Assembly: GCA_027669525.1 (NCBI GenBank)
Contig: JAQEDJ010000052.1
Coordinates: 1 to 14,353 of the forward strand
From: Coriobacteriaceae bacterium AM48-5
Lineage (GTDB): Bacteria > Actinomycetota > Coriobacteriia > Coriobacteriales > Coriobacteriaceae
Direction: 5' to 3'
DNA: 14,353 bases
Shown in pieces: positions 1-7,146 of the stretch. Numbering within the stretch: position 1 is the first letter of the stretch; the number at the start of each line of letters is the position of its first letter. Below the pieces are notes generated by a model. It was not told where the DNA came from. It worked only from the letters and a program-made list of their open reading frames with translations, and ran no database searches. Both the position numbers and the translations under genes were made by a program.

Positions 1-451
1 TCAGTTCGTGGTTAAGGTCGACGAGCCGAGGCGCCGGCGTAAGCGACTCTGCCGGCAAGAATTCCGACAGGGTCCAGCTCACCTTCCCCAAAGACGAGAA
101 CGGTTCGGCCGATCGCTTTATCCCCGTTTGGAAAAAAGCGCTGACGGCCGAGGAATCCCACGCCGACCAGGCGGAAAAGAAGGGGGACACGTTCCAGTGG
201 AAGGACGGCGGGTCCGTCGAGTATAACGGCAGGACGTGGCTCGTCGGAACATACGAGGACAACAGCGGCATCTCAACCATGCTTTTTACCGACGTTGAGC
301 CGGGAAGCGTCTACGTCCTCATCTCGAACTTCGACCAGCACAAGAAAGAAGCCGAGGCGCTCCTCAGCTCCATCGAGTTCCCCGATGACATGGCGAAGGC
401 AGTTGCCGAGCACGCGAAGTCGAGATTTCGAGCATCGAGATCAGGCATTAG
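1..451 (+). CDS. Secreted-domain paralogue, 5' end outside window, frameshifted
   Basis: This is the 3' part of a gene whose product resembles the lipoprotein at 679-1271. The two share the blocks RFIPV, FTDV-x2-GSVYV, NF/NV-x-Q/E-HK and F-x-DD-x-AKA in the same order. The reading frame changes twice. Bases 2-28 read FVVKVDEP in frame 2, the main body from 30 to about 418 is in frame 3, and the last codons return to frame 2 to end VEISSIEIRH with a TAG at 449-451, matching VKLDDIEIKR of the paralogue. Alignment to the paralogue suggests two bases are missing near 29 (CCGGAGGGC read as CCGAGGC) and one near 418 (AAGGTC read as AAGTC). I do not recognise the domain. A complete copy would probably start with a lipoprotein signal like its neighbour. 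It is either a decaying duplicate or an intact gene with assembly errors; the second is more likely. Confidence 0.7.
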
Positions 452-506
452 GGGCTCGCACGCAGCATCGCATGCGCAGTCATTAAATGATCGGGCACCC
501 AACACC

Positions 507-541
507 GGGGAGGGTCGATAGCATCGGCCCTCCCCTCTTTT
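507..541 (+). terminator. Rho-independent terminator
   Basis: A 13-bp stem, GGGGAGGGTCGAT pairing with ATCGGCCCTCCCC through one G-U pair, encloses a 3-nt loop and is followed by TCTTTT. It lies 55 bases after the TAG at 451. Its core is nearly the same as the terminator after the next gene, as if the duplication included the terminator. Confidence 0.9.
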
Positions 542-678
542 ACACCCGCGCATATTGCCACTTGTCGGCGCAAATCCAGCCCCCAGAATGGGACACATGG
601 CCCACCCTAGCGAGCCATCCACGCGTACAGTAAAGGCAGGTAATCCATGGGCGGTTACAGATCGAGGAGGACACGACC

Positions 679-1271
679 ATGAAAAAGAAGGCCTTTGCGA
701 TTCTCACCCTCTGCATCAGTCTCTTTGCCGCGGTTGCCTGATGGGCTGCGGTGGCAGCGGTGGCGCTACCGGCAGTGGCGGTGGCGGCGGAGCAGAAAAG
801 CCAGCCGTGGATATGAGGACCGACTTCATTTGGTTTAAAGTCGAGGTCCCCGAGGGCGTCGAGATCACCGACGTTGCCGGCGACACGGCCGACAGGGCCC
901 AGTTTAAGTTCACCGAGAACGAGCACGCCAGCGATCGCTTCATCCCTGTCTTCGACTCTGACAAGAACGCCGACGAGCTGTTCGACTACGAGGCCAAATG
1001 GAAGGCCAACTTTGAGTGGACCGAGAATGACCCCGTCAAGTACAACGGCAAGTCCTGGCGCAACGCTTCCTACACGCACACGGGCGGTGTGACGACCGAG
1101 TACTTCACCGACGTTGACGGCGGCAGCGTGTACGTGCGCATCGACAACGTCGAGGAGCACAAGGATGCCGTCGAGACCATGATGAAGTCTCTGGAATTTG
1201 CCGACGACATCGCCAAGGCCAAGACCGAGGCCATGGACGTCAAGCTCGACGATATCGAGATCAAGCGCTAA
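679..1271 (+). CDS. Small Gly-linker lipoprotein, frameshifted in signal peptide
   Basis: The ATG at 679 follows GAGGAGG at about 664-670 and opens MKKKAFAILTLCISLFAAVA, a classic signal peptide that runs straight into a TGA at 739. One extra C in GTTGCC (737-738) gives ...AVALMGC, a good lipobox with the lipidated Cys at residue 24, and continues in the frame that holds the rest of the protein. The corrected product has 197 residues: signal 1-23, a Gly/Ser linker of about 14 residues, and a soluble domain from about 39 to 197 paralogous to the gene at 1-451. It should be anchored to the outer face of the membrane. The domain is not one I can name. Without the signal-peptide frame an artefactual upstream start at 555 would be chosen, which lacks any export signal. 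A strong terminator follows, so this is probably a single-gene transcript. Confidence 0.8.
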
Positions 1272-1575
1272 GCGACTGGCGAGCGCAACGGGAAACACGG
1301 GCGCAGCGCAAGCAAGCGACAGTGACCCAGCGCTTCGTACCAAGGGAGGGTCGGCTCACCGGCCCTCCCTTTCTTATGCCGATAGCCGGCGAACGCGAGG
1401 GTGCCGGACGGCAAAACCACCCCCAGCGCGGTAGCAACACAAATAGACAAGCACCCCAGTGCGTCCGCCCGCCGATTTATAGCGCCGCGCAGACAATTGA
1501 GCCGATGCCTTTGGACATCCGGGCAGTATAGTGACCAAAACGAGCGCATAACCGCACCCTGCGAATGGAGGAGTT
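1272..1575. other. Intergenic region before the phospholipase gene
   Basis: This 304-base stretch holds the terminator at 1342-1375 and then about 200 bases of leader for the phospholipase gene. A TATAGT at 1527-1532 could be a -10 box, but I see no good -35 at the right distance. GGAGGAG at 1567-1573 is the ribosome binding site of the next gene. ORFs here on either strand have no RBS and look random. Confidence 0.6.
1342..1375 (+). terminator. Rho-independent terminator
   Basis: The 13-bp stem AAGGGAGGGTCGG / CCGGCCCTCCCTT has one G-U pair and a 4-nt loop (CTCA), and is followed by TCTT. It terminates the lipoprotein gene and shares the GGGAGGGTCG / CGGCCCTCCC core with the terminator at 507-541. 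Confidence 0.9.
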
Positions 1576-4040
1576 ATGACCGAGCACCAAGCAATCAGCC
1601 GTCGAGCATTCACGTTGGGCCTAGGACTCGCAGCATTGTCGCCATTTGCAAGCCTGCCCGAAACCGCGGGATTGGGCCTTCCCATGCGCGCGGCATTTGC
1701 AGAAGACACGCCCACACCGGCGGCCAACCTCGACAAGTTCGTCATTCGCCTTCGCCCCGCGGGCTATTTTCGCACCGCGAGCGTCAACGAAGACGGCAAC
1801 GTCATCGGCAACGTCTGCCACCTGTTTAATGACGGCACGTCCAGCAAGCTCATCCTTGAGAAAGTGCTGACCGATGCAGATAATACAAATTGGTATGCCA
1901 TCCGCACCTTACTCAATTTCGAAGAGCATAAAAAGACGGGCTACAGCATTTGGTCGGTCGACGGCGACTCGGACAAAGATGGAAAGGTCATCCACGTATG
2001 GAGTGGCGAGTATGACAAAAAGCCCAGCCGCGCTTTTGCGTTTGAACGCCAGTTAAACGGAACCTATATCATCCGAGACCGCACAAACGAGAAAAAAGAC
2101 ATTAATTACCTGGCCATAGAAAAGGACGGCAAAGACCAGGACAACAACAAGATCTGCCATAAGAGGAAGGACATTCCGTGGGAGCTCGAGCTTGTCGGTT
2201 ACGACATGGGCAAGATCAATACCACGGTTAGAAGTATCGACTGGACCACGTATAGCAGCTACGTCGACGGGCCCTGTTGGATGAAATACGTCGACAACAA
2301 CAAGTTCCTCGACGAACTGAGCATCCCGGCACGCACGATTCGGGCACCTGCAGCGTGGACAACGACACCGAGCCCCAATCCTCCCAAGCAAAATGCCAGC
2401 AGGATTACATCCCCACACAGCTGCTCGAAGGCGTTCGCTATTTTGATATTCGACTTGGAAAGGGTGAGAACCCCGGCATCGACCACGGAGCTTGTTACCT
2501 GCTCAAAAAAGACGGGAACTTTATGCATCTCTCCGATGTCATCGGGTACTTCAATACGTTTTTGAGCGAAAACCCGACAGAAGCGCTCATCATGCTTGTG
2601 TCGCGAGGCAATGACGAGGCTACCAACGAAAGCCTCACGACGGCCTTGGGCAAGGTTTTTGATGAGAACCCCGACCTGTTCTACACATCGAGCCGCATCC
2701 CCACGCTGGGCGAGGTGCGCGGAAAGATCGTCCTGCTGCGTCGGTTTGGGCTCGCCGGCAACAGCGTAAGCAGCCACACATGGGGCCTCGACCTCACCCA
2801 ATGGGACGACAAAATCGCAGCACACACCGACAGCACCTCTATGTGTCTCGTTCGAGACGAGCGGGGCTTTGAAGCCGTGGGGAAAACGGGTGACGAAGAG
2901 CCCTATTGCACCAAGGTATACGCCCAGGACCATTACGAATGCACAGGAACCGACAAAATCGGCTGGGTCGATATGGCGCTGCAGGAGACAACCAAGCTCG
3001 CCCGCATCATGGTGGACGTCGAGGACAATGACGGGGCCAAGGTAAAGGTCCTGGAGCACAGCTGGTGTATCAACTACACCAGCTGCACGAACTACAAGCA
3101 AGGAAGCAATCCTTTTACCGCAGCACGAGTGGTCAACGAGCATCTATACAAGAGCCAGTATATAAACAGCACCGGAAATGAGAGCACAAAGGAGGACTGC
3201 CTCAAGCACATTGGCATCATTGCGTCCGACTTTGTTGATGCGGCACTGGCCCGAAGCATCTACCAGCGCAATTACGATGCGAAGCACAAGCAGACCGTTT
3301 CGTACTACCTCCCGACCCGTATGCGCATGACATACGGCGACTCGTTGAGCGATGCCTCACTTCAGGATGGAAAGACCGTTGGCGAGGGCCATTTCCGCCT
3401 TGTCGACAGCAGTAACGTACTCAACTGGACGGCTTCGGGCCACACGTTTGATATCGAATACGTGGATGTCGATGCCTTGGGCAACGAGACCGTTACGGAG
3501 CTGCGGGGCCTCGTGCCCATCGATATCGAACGGCGCGCGCTGACGCCCCATTTTGAGGGGCTCGAAGGCCTTAAGGTCGGCGAGGACGTGCGCGCCAAGA
3601 TCGCGGCGACGCTCGAGGGCAAGCTCGAAGGCGATGCCTGCACAGCCCAACTCGAGTTTATGCACGATGCAAACGGTGCTCCAGGAACGGTGATGGCCGA
3701 GGGCGAGGCATTTGCCGCGGGGACGTATTGGGTGCGTGCGAAAGACCTGTTGGGCGACGCGGCAAAGAACTACATGCTCGCCAGCAATGGAGCCGTAAGC
3801 TTTACCGTAGCGGCCTCGGGCAGTGCAGGCGGCACCGGCAGCGGCACGGGTTCCAACGCAGACGGCGCTGATAAGAATGGTAAGGGCAACAAGGGTAAGG
3901 GCTCGGGCGGAAAACTCGCCGACACGGGCGACGGCTCCGGCATTGCCGCCGGGCTCGCCGCTGCCGCCATGGCGACAACGGTCGCTGGCGCGGCAATGCT
4001 TGCCAACGATCGCGAAGACAACGGAGACGTTGACGATTAG
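1576..4040 (+). CDS. Tat-exported, wall-anchored PI-PLC X-domain phospholipase, frameshifted
   Basis: The corrected product has 821 residues and is predicted to cleave phosphatidylinositol or a related lipid at the cell surface. ATG 1576 sits 3 bases after GGAGGAG. Residues 7-14 (I-S-R-R-A-F-T-L) form a twin-arginine signal with likely cleavage after AFA at 40-42. Residues about 53-205 look like a ricin-type beta-trefoil (WYAIRT, GYSIWSVDGD, HVWSG, YIIRD, NYLAIE). The PI-PLC X domain follows with PGTHDSGT (His254), YFDIRLG (Asp291, Arg293) and IDHG (His304). The 50-residue spacing of the two catalytic His matches Bacillus cereus PI-PLC (His32, His82). A beta-rich region (about 600-750) and a Gly/Lys/Ser-rich spacer lead to LADTG (781-785), a hydrophobic stretch and an acidic tail. 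One G is missing near 2328 (CCCGGGCACG read as CCCGGCACG), which splits the gene between the ricin-like part and the catalytic core. The lipid substrate is inferred only from the family. Confidence 0.88.
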
Positions 4041-4075
4041 GCCAGCCAGCCCTTTTGGACACATCGATTTAATGA

Positions 4076-4110
4076 GGGGCGCAGGACACCGTTCTGTGCC
4101 CCCGATTTTA
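4076..4110 (+). terminator. Terminator between convergent genes
   Basis: A fully paired 12-bp stem, GGGGCGCAGGAC with GTTCTGTGCCCC and three G-U pairs, has an ACC loop and is followed by CGATTTT. It sits 35 bases after the phospholipase stop and may also stop the convergent minus-strand gene at 4135. Confidence 0.8.
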
Positions 4111-4134
4111 CCTTGGCTCGAACGCCGCCATGGG

Positions 4135-4413
4135 CTACATCACCATGTTCAGCGCGTTCACAAATTCCTTGGCCTGGGAATGACTGCTCAGCCTGTAGGA
4201 ACAGTCGGTCAGTAACCTATTACGAAGGAGCACGCGCTTACCCTTGACCCTGTTGACACCCGTAATGTCCTTGAGGTAGACGATTTTGGTATGGGTGCCG
4301 AAGAAGTTGTTCTTCACGACCGCCTCGATACGATTGGGATAGATGCTTATTCCCTTGAAAACGCCGGCACCCTTATCGTGAAACAACAACGTGTTGTCAT
4401 CCACGCGCGCCAC
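4135..4413 (-). CDS. Small PH-like domain protein
   Basis: The ORF has 92 residues with no signal peptide or membrane segment. The pattern GVFKGISIYPNRIE, FFGTHTKIVYLKDITGV, LLRNR and a final AKEFVNAL helix fits a bacterial pleckstrin-homology-like fold (strand-rich body and one C-terminal helix). That call rests on pattern only. The start is uncertain. The GTG at 4413 is preceded by a run of six G, and an ATG at 4418-4420 lies just upstream out of frame. If the G run were two bases longer, that ATG would be in frame and would add MGG. Such proteins are often cytoplasmic or membrane-associated, but nothing here shows the role. It converges on the phospholipase gene and is divergent from hicA; about 230 AT-rich bases separate it from hicA. 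Confidence 0.65.
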   Translation of the reverse strand: MARVDDNTLLFHDKGAGVFKGISIYPNRIEAVVKNNFFGTHTKIVYLKDITGVNRVKGKRVLLRNRLLTDCSYRLSSHSQAKEFVNALNMVM

Positions 4414-4575
4414 CCCCCATGGAGTTCGATAAAACTATCTCTATGACCACATTTTAGTCACTACAAACCCTTTTTGCGGTCACGCGCAGGGCACCAAAAC
4501 GTGTCCGCACGAGCAAATAGACTAATACGACAACGAATATAAGCCGTTATCCAAGGATGGGCCGCAAAAAAGGGA

Positions 4576-4628
4576 TTAGCAATAGCTAAGATTAAAGCCT
4601 AAAAAAAACCCTTAGGAAGTGCTAATAT
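4576..4628 (+). promoter_or_regulatory. hicA promoter region with possible operator
   Basis: TG-C-TAATAT at 4620-4628 is a good extended -10 box, placing transcription start about 15 bases before hicA. The -35 position holds only TAAAAA. Just upstream, TTAGC-AATA-GCTAA (4576-4589) is an inverted repeat, its GCTAA half-site recurs at 4621-4625 over the -10 box, and CCTAA...TTAGG flanks the spacer. HicB proteins with an HTH usually repress their own operon, so these half-sites are candidate operators; this is inference. Confidence 0.5.
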
Positions 4629-4650
4629 ATAGTTATTGAAAGAGGCTGAG

Positions 4651-4821
4651 ATGCAGAGACGCGAATTGATCCGTATCCTCGAAGAAGCCGGCTTCATCTC
4701 GAAAGGAGGCACTAATCACGAGAAGTTCGTCAAAGGAGATAAACTCGTGCTCGTGAAACGCCACCGAGAGATCGAGGATCAAATTGCCAAAAGAATCCTA
4801 AGGCAGGCAGGGCTTCGGTAG
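4651..4821 (+). CDS. hicA: HicA-type toxin (mRNA interferase)
   Basis: The product has 56 residues and the compact dsRBD-like HicA pattern: RELIRILEEAGF, then GGTNHEKF with the conserved G-x-x-H catalytic histidine, a strand with KLVLVKRH, and a closing ILRQAGL helix. HicA toxins cut mRNA independently of the ribosome and are blocked by HicB. The ATG at 4651 is preferred over an in-frame TTG at 4636 because AAAGAGG (4639-4645) lies at normal spacing before it. It is followed after 45 bases by a HicB-like gene, the usual toxin-first order. The length is normal and the catalytic His is present, so it should be active. Confidence 0.88.
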   Translation: MQRRELIRILEEAGFISKGGTNHEKFVKGDKLVLVKRHREIEDQIAKRILRQAGLR

Positions 4822-4866
4822 CTCATCCTCATCGCATTTCGCATCGCCTTTTAGAGGAGGTCTTAC

Positions 4867-5318
4867 ATGGTTTACGCATGGGAATTTGAGTTCTTTGATT
4901 CGGACGGTATGGTCGATGCCGTGCCATGTGGCTCGCTGGGCGGAGGAGGAACGTTTGGCTCCGACCTAAACGACGCTATCGAAAGCGCCGCTGATTTTCT
5001 CGCATGCATGGTCGACGATCACCTTATGGGTGGCATTGAACTTCCCGCGCCGGATTTCGGACACGAGCCGCGACACGGCGGCAAGATTATCGCCGTAGCC
5101 GTCAGCCGCGAACTCGCCGACATCCCCGCCGTCACCGCAGCGGATGCCGCGCGCATGCTCGGTGTTAGCTCAGCACGGGTTTCGCAACTGATAAATGCAG
5201 GACTGTTGGATTCATGGAAGGATGGCACCAAGCGCATGGTGTCCAAAGCTCCATCGAGGCACGACTCGCCGACGCTCCAAAGGCAGGACGCCCGAAAGAA
5301 ATGCCTGTTGCCGTGTAA
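4867..5318 (+). CDS. hicB: HicB-type antitoxin with C-terminal HTH, frameshifted near the end
   Basis: The ATG at 4867 has a strong AGAGGAGG before it. Residues 1-80 form the degraded RNase-H-like HicB fold: EFEFFDSDGM, the DLNDAIESAADFLACMV helix and IELPAP. Residues 89-127 (VTAADAARMLGVSSARVSQL and the following wing) form a helix-turn-helix of the excisionase/MerR-like type, so the protein probably both neutralises HicA and represses the operon. The frame breaks at AAA 5245-5247. Adding one A gives KSSIEARLADAPKAGRPKE and the natural stop TAA at 5316-5318, for 150 residues. Uncorrected, the ORF runs on to 5358 with a Cys/His-rich tail that looks random. The helix AGLLDSW-KDGTKRMVS followed by a GRPKE tail is common in HTH antitoxins. 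Confidence 0.82.
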
Positions 5319-5364
5319 AGAGACGTCTAGGCACACCATTTGGCATATTGACCATTGAGCTCTC

Positions 5365-5395
5365 TCGATTCGCGACGCACTGCGTCGCGAATCGA
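5365..5395. promoter_or_regulatory. 31-nt perfect palindrome between hicB and the hydrolase gene
   Basis: The arms TCGATTCGCGACGCA and TGCGTCGCGAATCGA are 15 bp, perfectly paired, and separated by a single C. No T-run follows on either strand, so it is a poor Rho-independent terminator. It is 46 bases after the corrected hicB stop and 61 before the hydrolase ATG. It could be a dimeric operator, an mRNA processing or attenuation hairpin, or a protein-binding site. Confidence 0.75.
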
Positions 5396-5456
5396 ACTGA
5401 ACATATTGTCGCCGATTGCCACGCATTTCCAATCCGAAGTGCAAGAGGAGTTTTCC

Positions 5457-6374
5457 ATGACAGGTGTCAATCAGGCCATCACCGAAAGCGCACCTAAAGT
5501 GTGTTCTGCCGAGGACATGGCCACACGACGCAAGAGCGACTCAGAGGGATTTCGGCTCATCTCGCCAGCACCCCCTACAACGAAACGTGGGCACACGTCG
5601 AAACCAGCGCTACGCGATTGCATCTATGGGCTTGCCGTCGGCGACGCGCTGGGCGTTCCTTACGAGTTCAGGCCCCGCGGCACGTTCGAATGCGCCGACA
5701 TGATCGGCTACGGCACGCATGGGCAGCCCGCCGGCACCTGGAGCGACGACACATCTATGACGCTTGCTACCTGCGACTCGATTAGGGAGCTCGGGCACAT
5801 CGACACTGCGGACATGCGCGACAAGTTCGTAAGTTGGATTGCCCGTGGCGAGTATACGATCGACGGCGTTTTCGATTACGGCGGCACGACCGCCCGCGCC
5901 TTGCACACCGGCAAAGGAGGCTCCGGCGAGCGCGACAACGGCAACGGTTCGCTCATGCGCATCGCGCCCCTGGCGTTTGTCGACGCGACTGACGACGAGG
6001 TCAGCAAGGTCTCCGCGATTACGCACGCCCACAGAACGTCGACCGGTGCATGCGTCATATTTGTCGAGCTGATGAGAGATGTGATGAACGACGTGCTCCC
6101 CTCGTGGGCACTCCATCTGAAAGGCGTGCCTGAGCAGGAGATCAGGTCAGGTGGCTTCGTGCGCGACACGCTTAAGGCAGCCACCTGGTGTTTCGTCAAC
6201 ACTAACAGCTACGAAGATTGCGTGCTTGCCGCCGTCAACCTGGGCGACGACACCGACACCACCGCAGCCGTCGCCGGCGCCCTCGCCGGCACGGCCTACG
6301 GTCTCAAAGCCATCCCACAGGAGTGGATCGACACTCTACGCGGAAAAGAGCTGATTGAGCAGTGTTTGTTTTAG
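5457..6374 (+). CDS. ADP-ribosylglycohydrolase family protein
   Basis: The product has 305 residues and should remove ADP-ribose from modified proteins or small molecules with a binuclear Mg centre (DraG/ARH fold). Signature motifs are in order: IYGLAVGDALG (57-66), GTWSDDT (93-99, metal ligands), DNGNGSLMR (160-168), a His-rich helix ITHAHR (188-193) and GDDTDTTAAVAGALAG (263-278, second ligand set DTDT). The ATG at 5457 has AGAGGAG 6 bases before it; an in-frame ATG at 5355 lacks one and overlaps the palindrome. Residues about 33-51 look unnatural in this frame (PAPPTTKRGHTSKP), whereas frame 2 there reads HLASTPYNETWAHVETSA. A missing G at 5554 and two missing bases near 5610 would restore a smoother N-terminus. 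The catalytic core is intact. It follows the hicAB pair and is 35 bases before a small acidic protein, suggesting co-transcription. Confidence 0.9.
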   Translation: MTGVNQAITESAPKVCSAEDMATRRKSDSEGFRLISPAPPTTKRGHTSKPALRDCIYGLAVGDALGVPYEFRPRGTFECADMIGYGTHGQPAGTWSDDTSMTLATCDSIRELGHIDTADMRDKFVSWIARGEYTIDGVFDYGGTTARALHTGKGGSGERDNGNGSLMRIAPLAFVDATDDEVSKVSAITHAHRTSTGACVIFVELMRDVMNDVLPSWALHLKGVPEQEIRSGGFVRDTLKAATWCFVNTNSYEDCVLAAVNLGDDTDTTAAVAGALAGTAYGLKAIPQEWIDTLRGKELIEQCLF

Positions 6375-6409
6375 GGCACACTTACGATAGAAACTGACCA
6401 GGGGGCACC

Positions 6410-6631
6410 ATGGAAAGAGAGATCGCAAATATAGATGAGTTCCAAGTGGACGAAAACGGGATTCCGCTATTTCCAGCAGGACTGAAGGAAGAAGCCAGCC
6501 TCTATGTCCTCCCCGACGGGCGCTACCTCCCTTGCGAGCTCTACAGGACCGAAGATGGCGGCTCACTCATTTATGAGCCATCCGGGCTCAGCTTCTTCGG
6601 GCAGATGCTTGCTCAATTAAAAGAGTGCTAG
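6410..6631 (+). CDS. 73-residue acidic protein of unknown function
   Basis: The gene begins 35 bases after the hydrolase stop, with a G-rich Shine-Dalgarno (GGGGG) 5-9 bases before the ATG. The product is acidic and soluble: an N-terminal EIANIDEFQVDENGIPLFPAG segment, a strand-rich middle (YVLPDGRYLPCELY, GGSLIYEP) and a C-terminal amphipathic helix. There is no signal peptide or known motif. The position suggests co-transcription with the hydrolase and perhaps with hicAB. Its small size and acidity are reminiscent of partner or inhibitor proteins, but no function can be assigned. Confidence 0.65.
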   Translation: MEREIANIDEFQVDENGIPLFPAGLKEEASLYVLPDGRYLPCELYRTEDGGSLIYEPSGLSFFGQMLAQLKEC

Positions 6632-6774
6632 AGGTTTGATTGCCCGTTAGATCGACGCTGTTCCAAACCACGGGATGGACAGGATGTCTCCCACCGCGGC
6701 CTGTGAGGTAAAATCTTGACTGCCGCGGAATCCGCCTGCGGGCAACGCTCCGATCTCCGATTGGGGTGAAGCCT

Positions 6775-6867
6775 ATGAACTTGTTTCTTGAAATCCTGCG
6801 CCTCTCGATGTATGTGACCGGCATTGCCCGGAACCTCTACTCGATCTGGCGGGGATATAAGCAGTAA
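6775..6867 (+). CDS. Candidate 30-residue hydrophobic/basic peptide
   Basis: ATG 6775 follows GGGGTGAAG and opens a 30-codon ORF beginning MNLFLEILRLSMYVTGIARN and ending WRGYKQ, stop TAA at 6865-6867. It has an N-terminal acidic residue, a central amphipathic or weakly hydrophobic helix and a basic aromatic end, and is followed 24 bases later by a strong hairpin. The combination of short leader, tiny membrane-prone peptide and hairpin is seen in type I toxins, but the sequence is not one I recognise. It may be noise. Confidence 0.35.
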   Translation: MNLFLEILRLSMYVTGIARNLYSIWRGYKQ

Positions 6868-6890
6868 CGGATAGCGAAGGGAGTCATAGA

Positions 6891-6916
6891 AAAGGGCCGG
6901 TTGCAGCCGACCCTTT
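6891..6916. terminator. Hairpin, likely bidirectional terminator
   Basis: AAAGGGCCGGT pairs with AGCCGACCCTTT apart from one C-A mismatch and one T-G pair, around a TGCA loop. On the minus strand it is followed by TTTTCT, the better polarity for termination, so it may end the SHOCT-gene transcript as well as the plus-strand unit. Confidence 0.6.
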
Positions 6917-7146
6917 AGACGATAATACCTGCGTTGCCCGCGCTTCCGAAGTGTGACTAGCTGAGGAGCGGGTTCCGCGGCACATCTTGATTTTACCCAG
7001 CGGCAAGGCTCTTTTACAGCCGTTCCACCGTTTATTTACATCTGCCAATCAAGACGAGACTACTACGCACCTTTATTACACACGATGTTTTCAGCCTGGT
7101 ATAAACAAGTTCAATAATAGAATGCAAATCCAACCATCATGTCTGA

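Larger units (their letters stand above)
6632..7146. other. Long gap around the 30-codon ORF
   Basis: Apart from the candidate peptide gene (6775-6867) and the hairpin at 6891-6916, I find no supported gene in these 515 bases. The left part (6640-6770) is GC-rich with several short complementary runs and could hold a leader or small RNA. The right part (6980-7146) is clearly more AT-rich and continues into the SHOCT gene. Confidence 0.5.

Noticed and set aside
540..1343. 267-codon minus-strand ORF opposite the lipoprotein gene
   Set aside because: It is a shadow of the real gene and runs through the terminator at 1342; no RBS.
2259..3143. 294-codon ORF on the minus strand inside the phospholipase gene
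   Set aside because: It lies opposite the conserved PI-PLC domain, has no RBS and no recognisable domain. Long antisense ORFs are expected in GC-rich DNA.
1576..4040. Programmed ribosomal frameshifting in the phospholipase gene and others
   Set aside because: No slippery heptamer with downstream pseudoknot is apparent, and so many unrelated genes with the same need for an added base argue for assembly error.
5355..5456. Upstream in-frame start for the hydrolase at 5355
   Set aside because: It has no RBS and runs through the palindrome; the ATG at 5457 has a clear AGAGGAG.
6940..7000. tRNA-like segment (GAGCGGGTTCCGCGG)
   Set aside because: No cloverleaf with acceptor and anticodon arms can be drawn.
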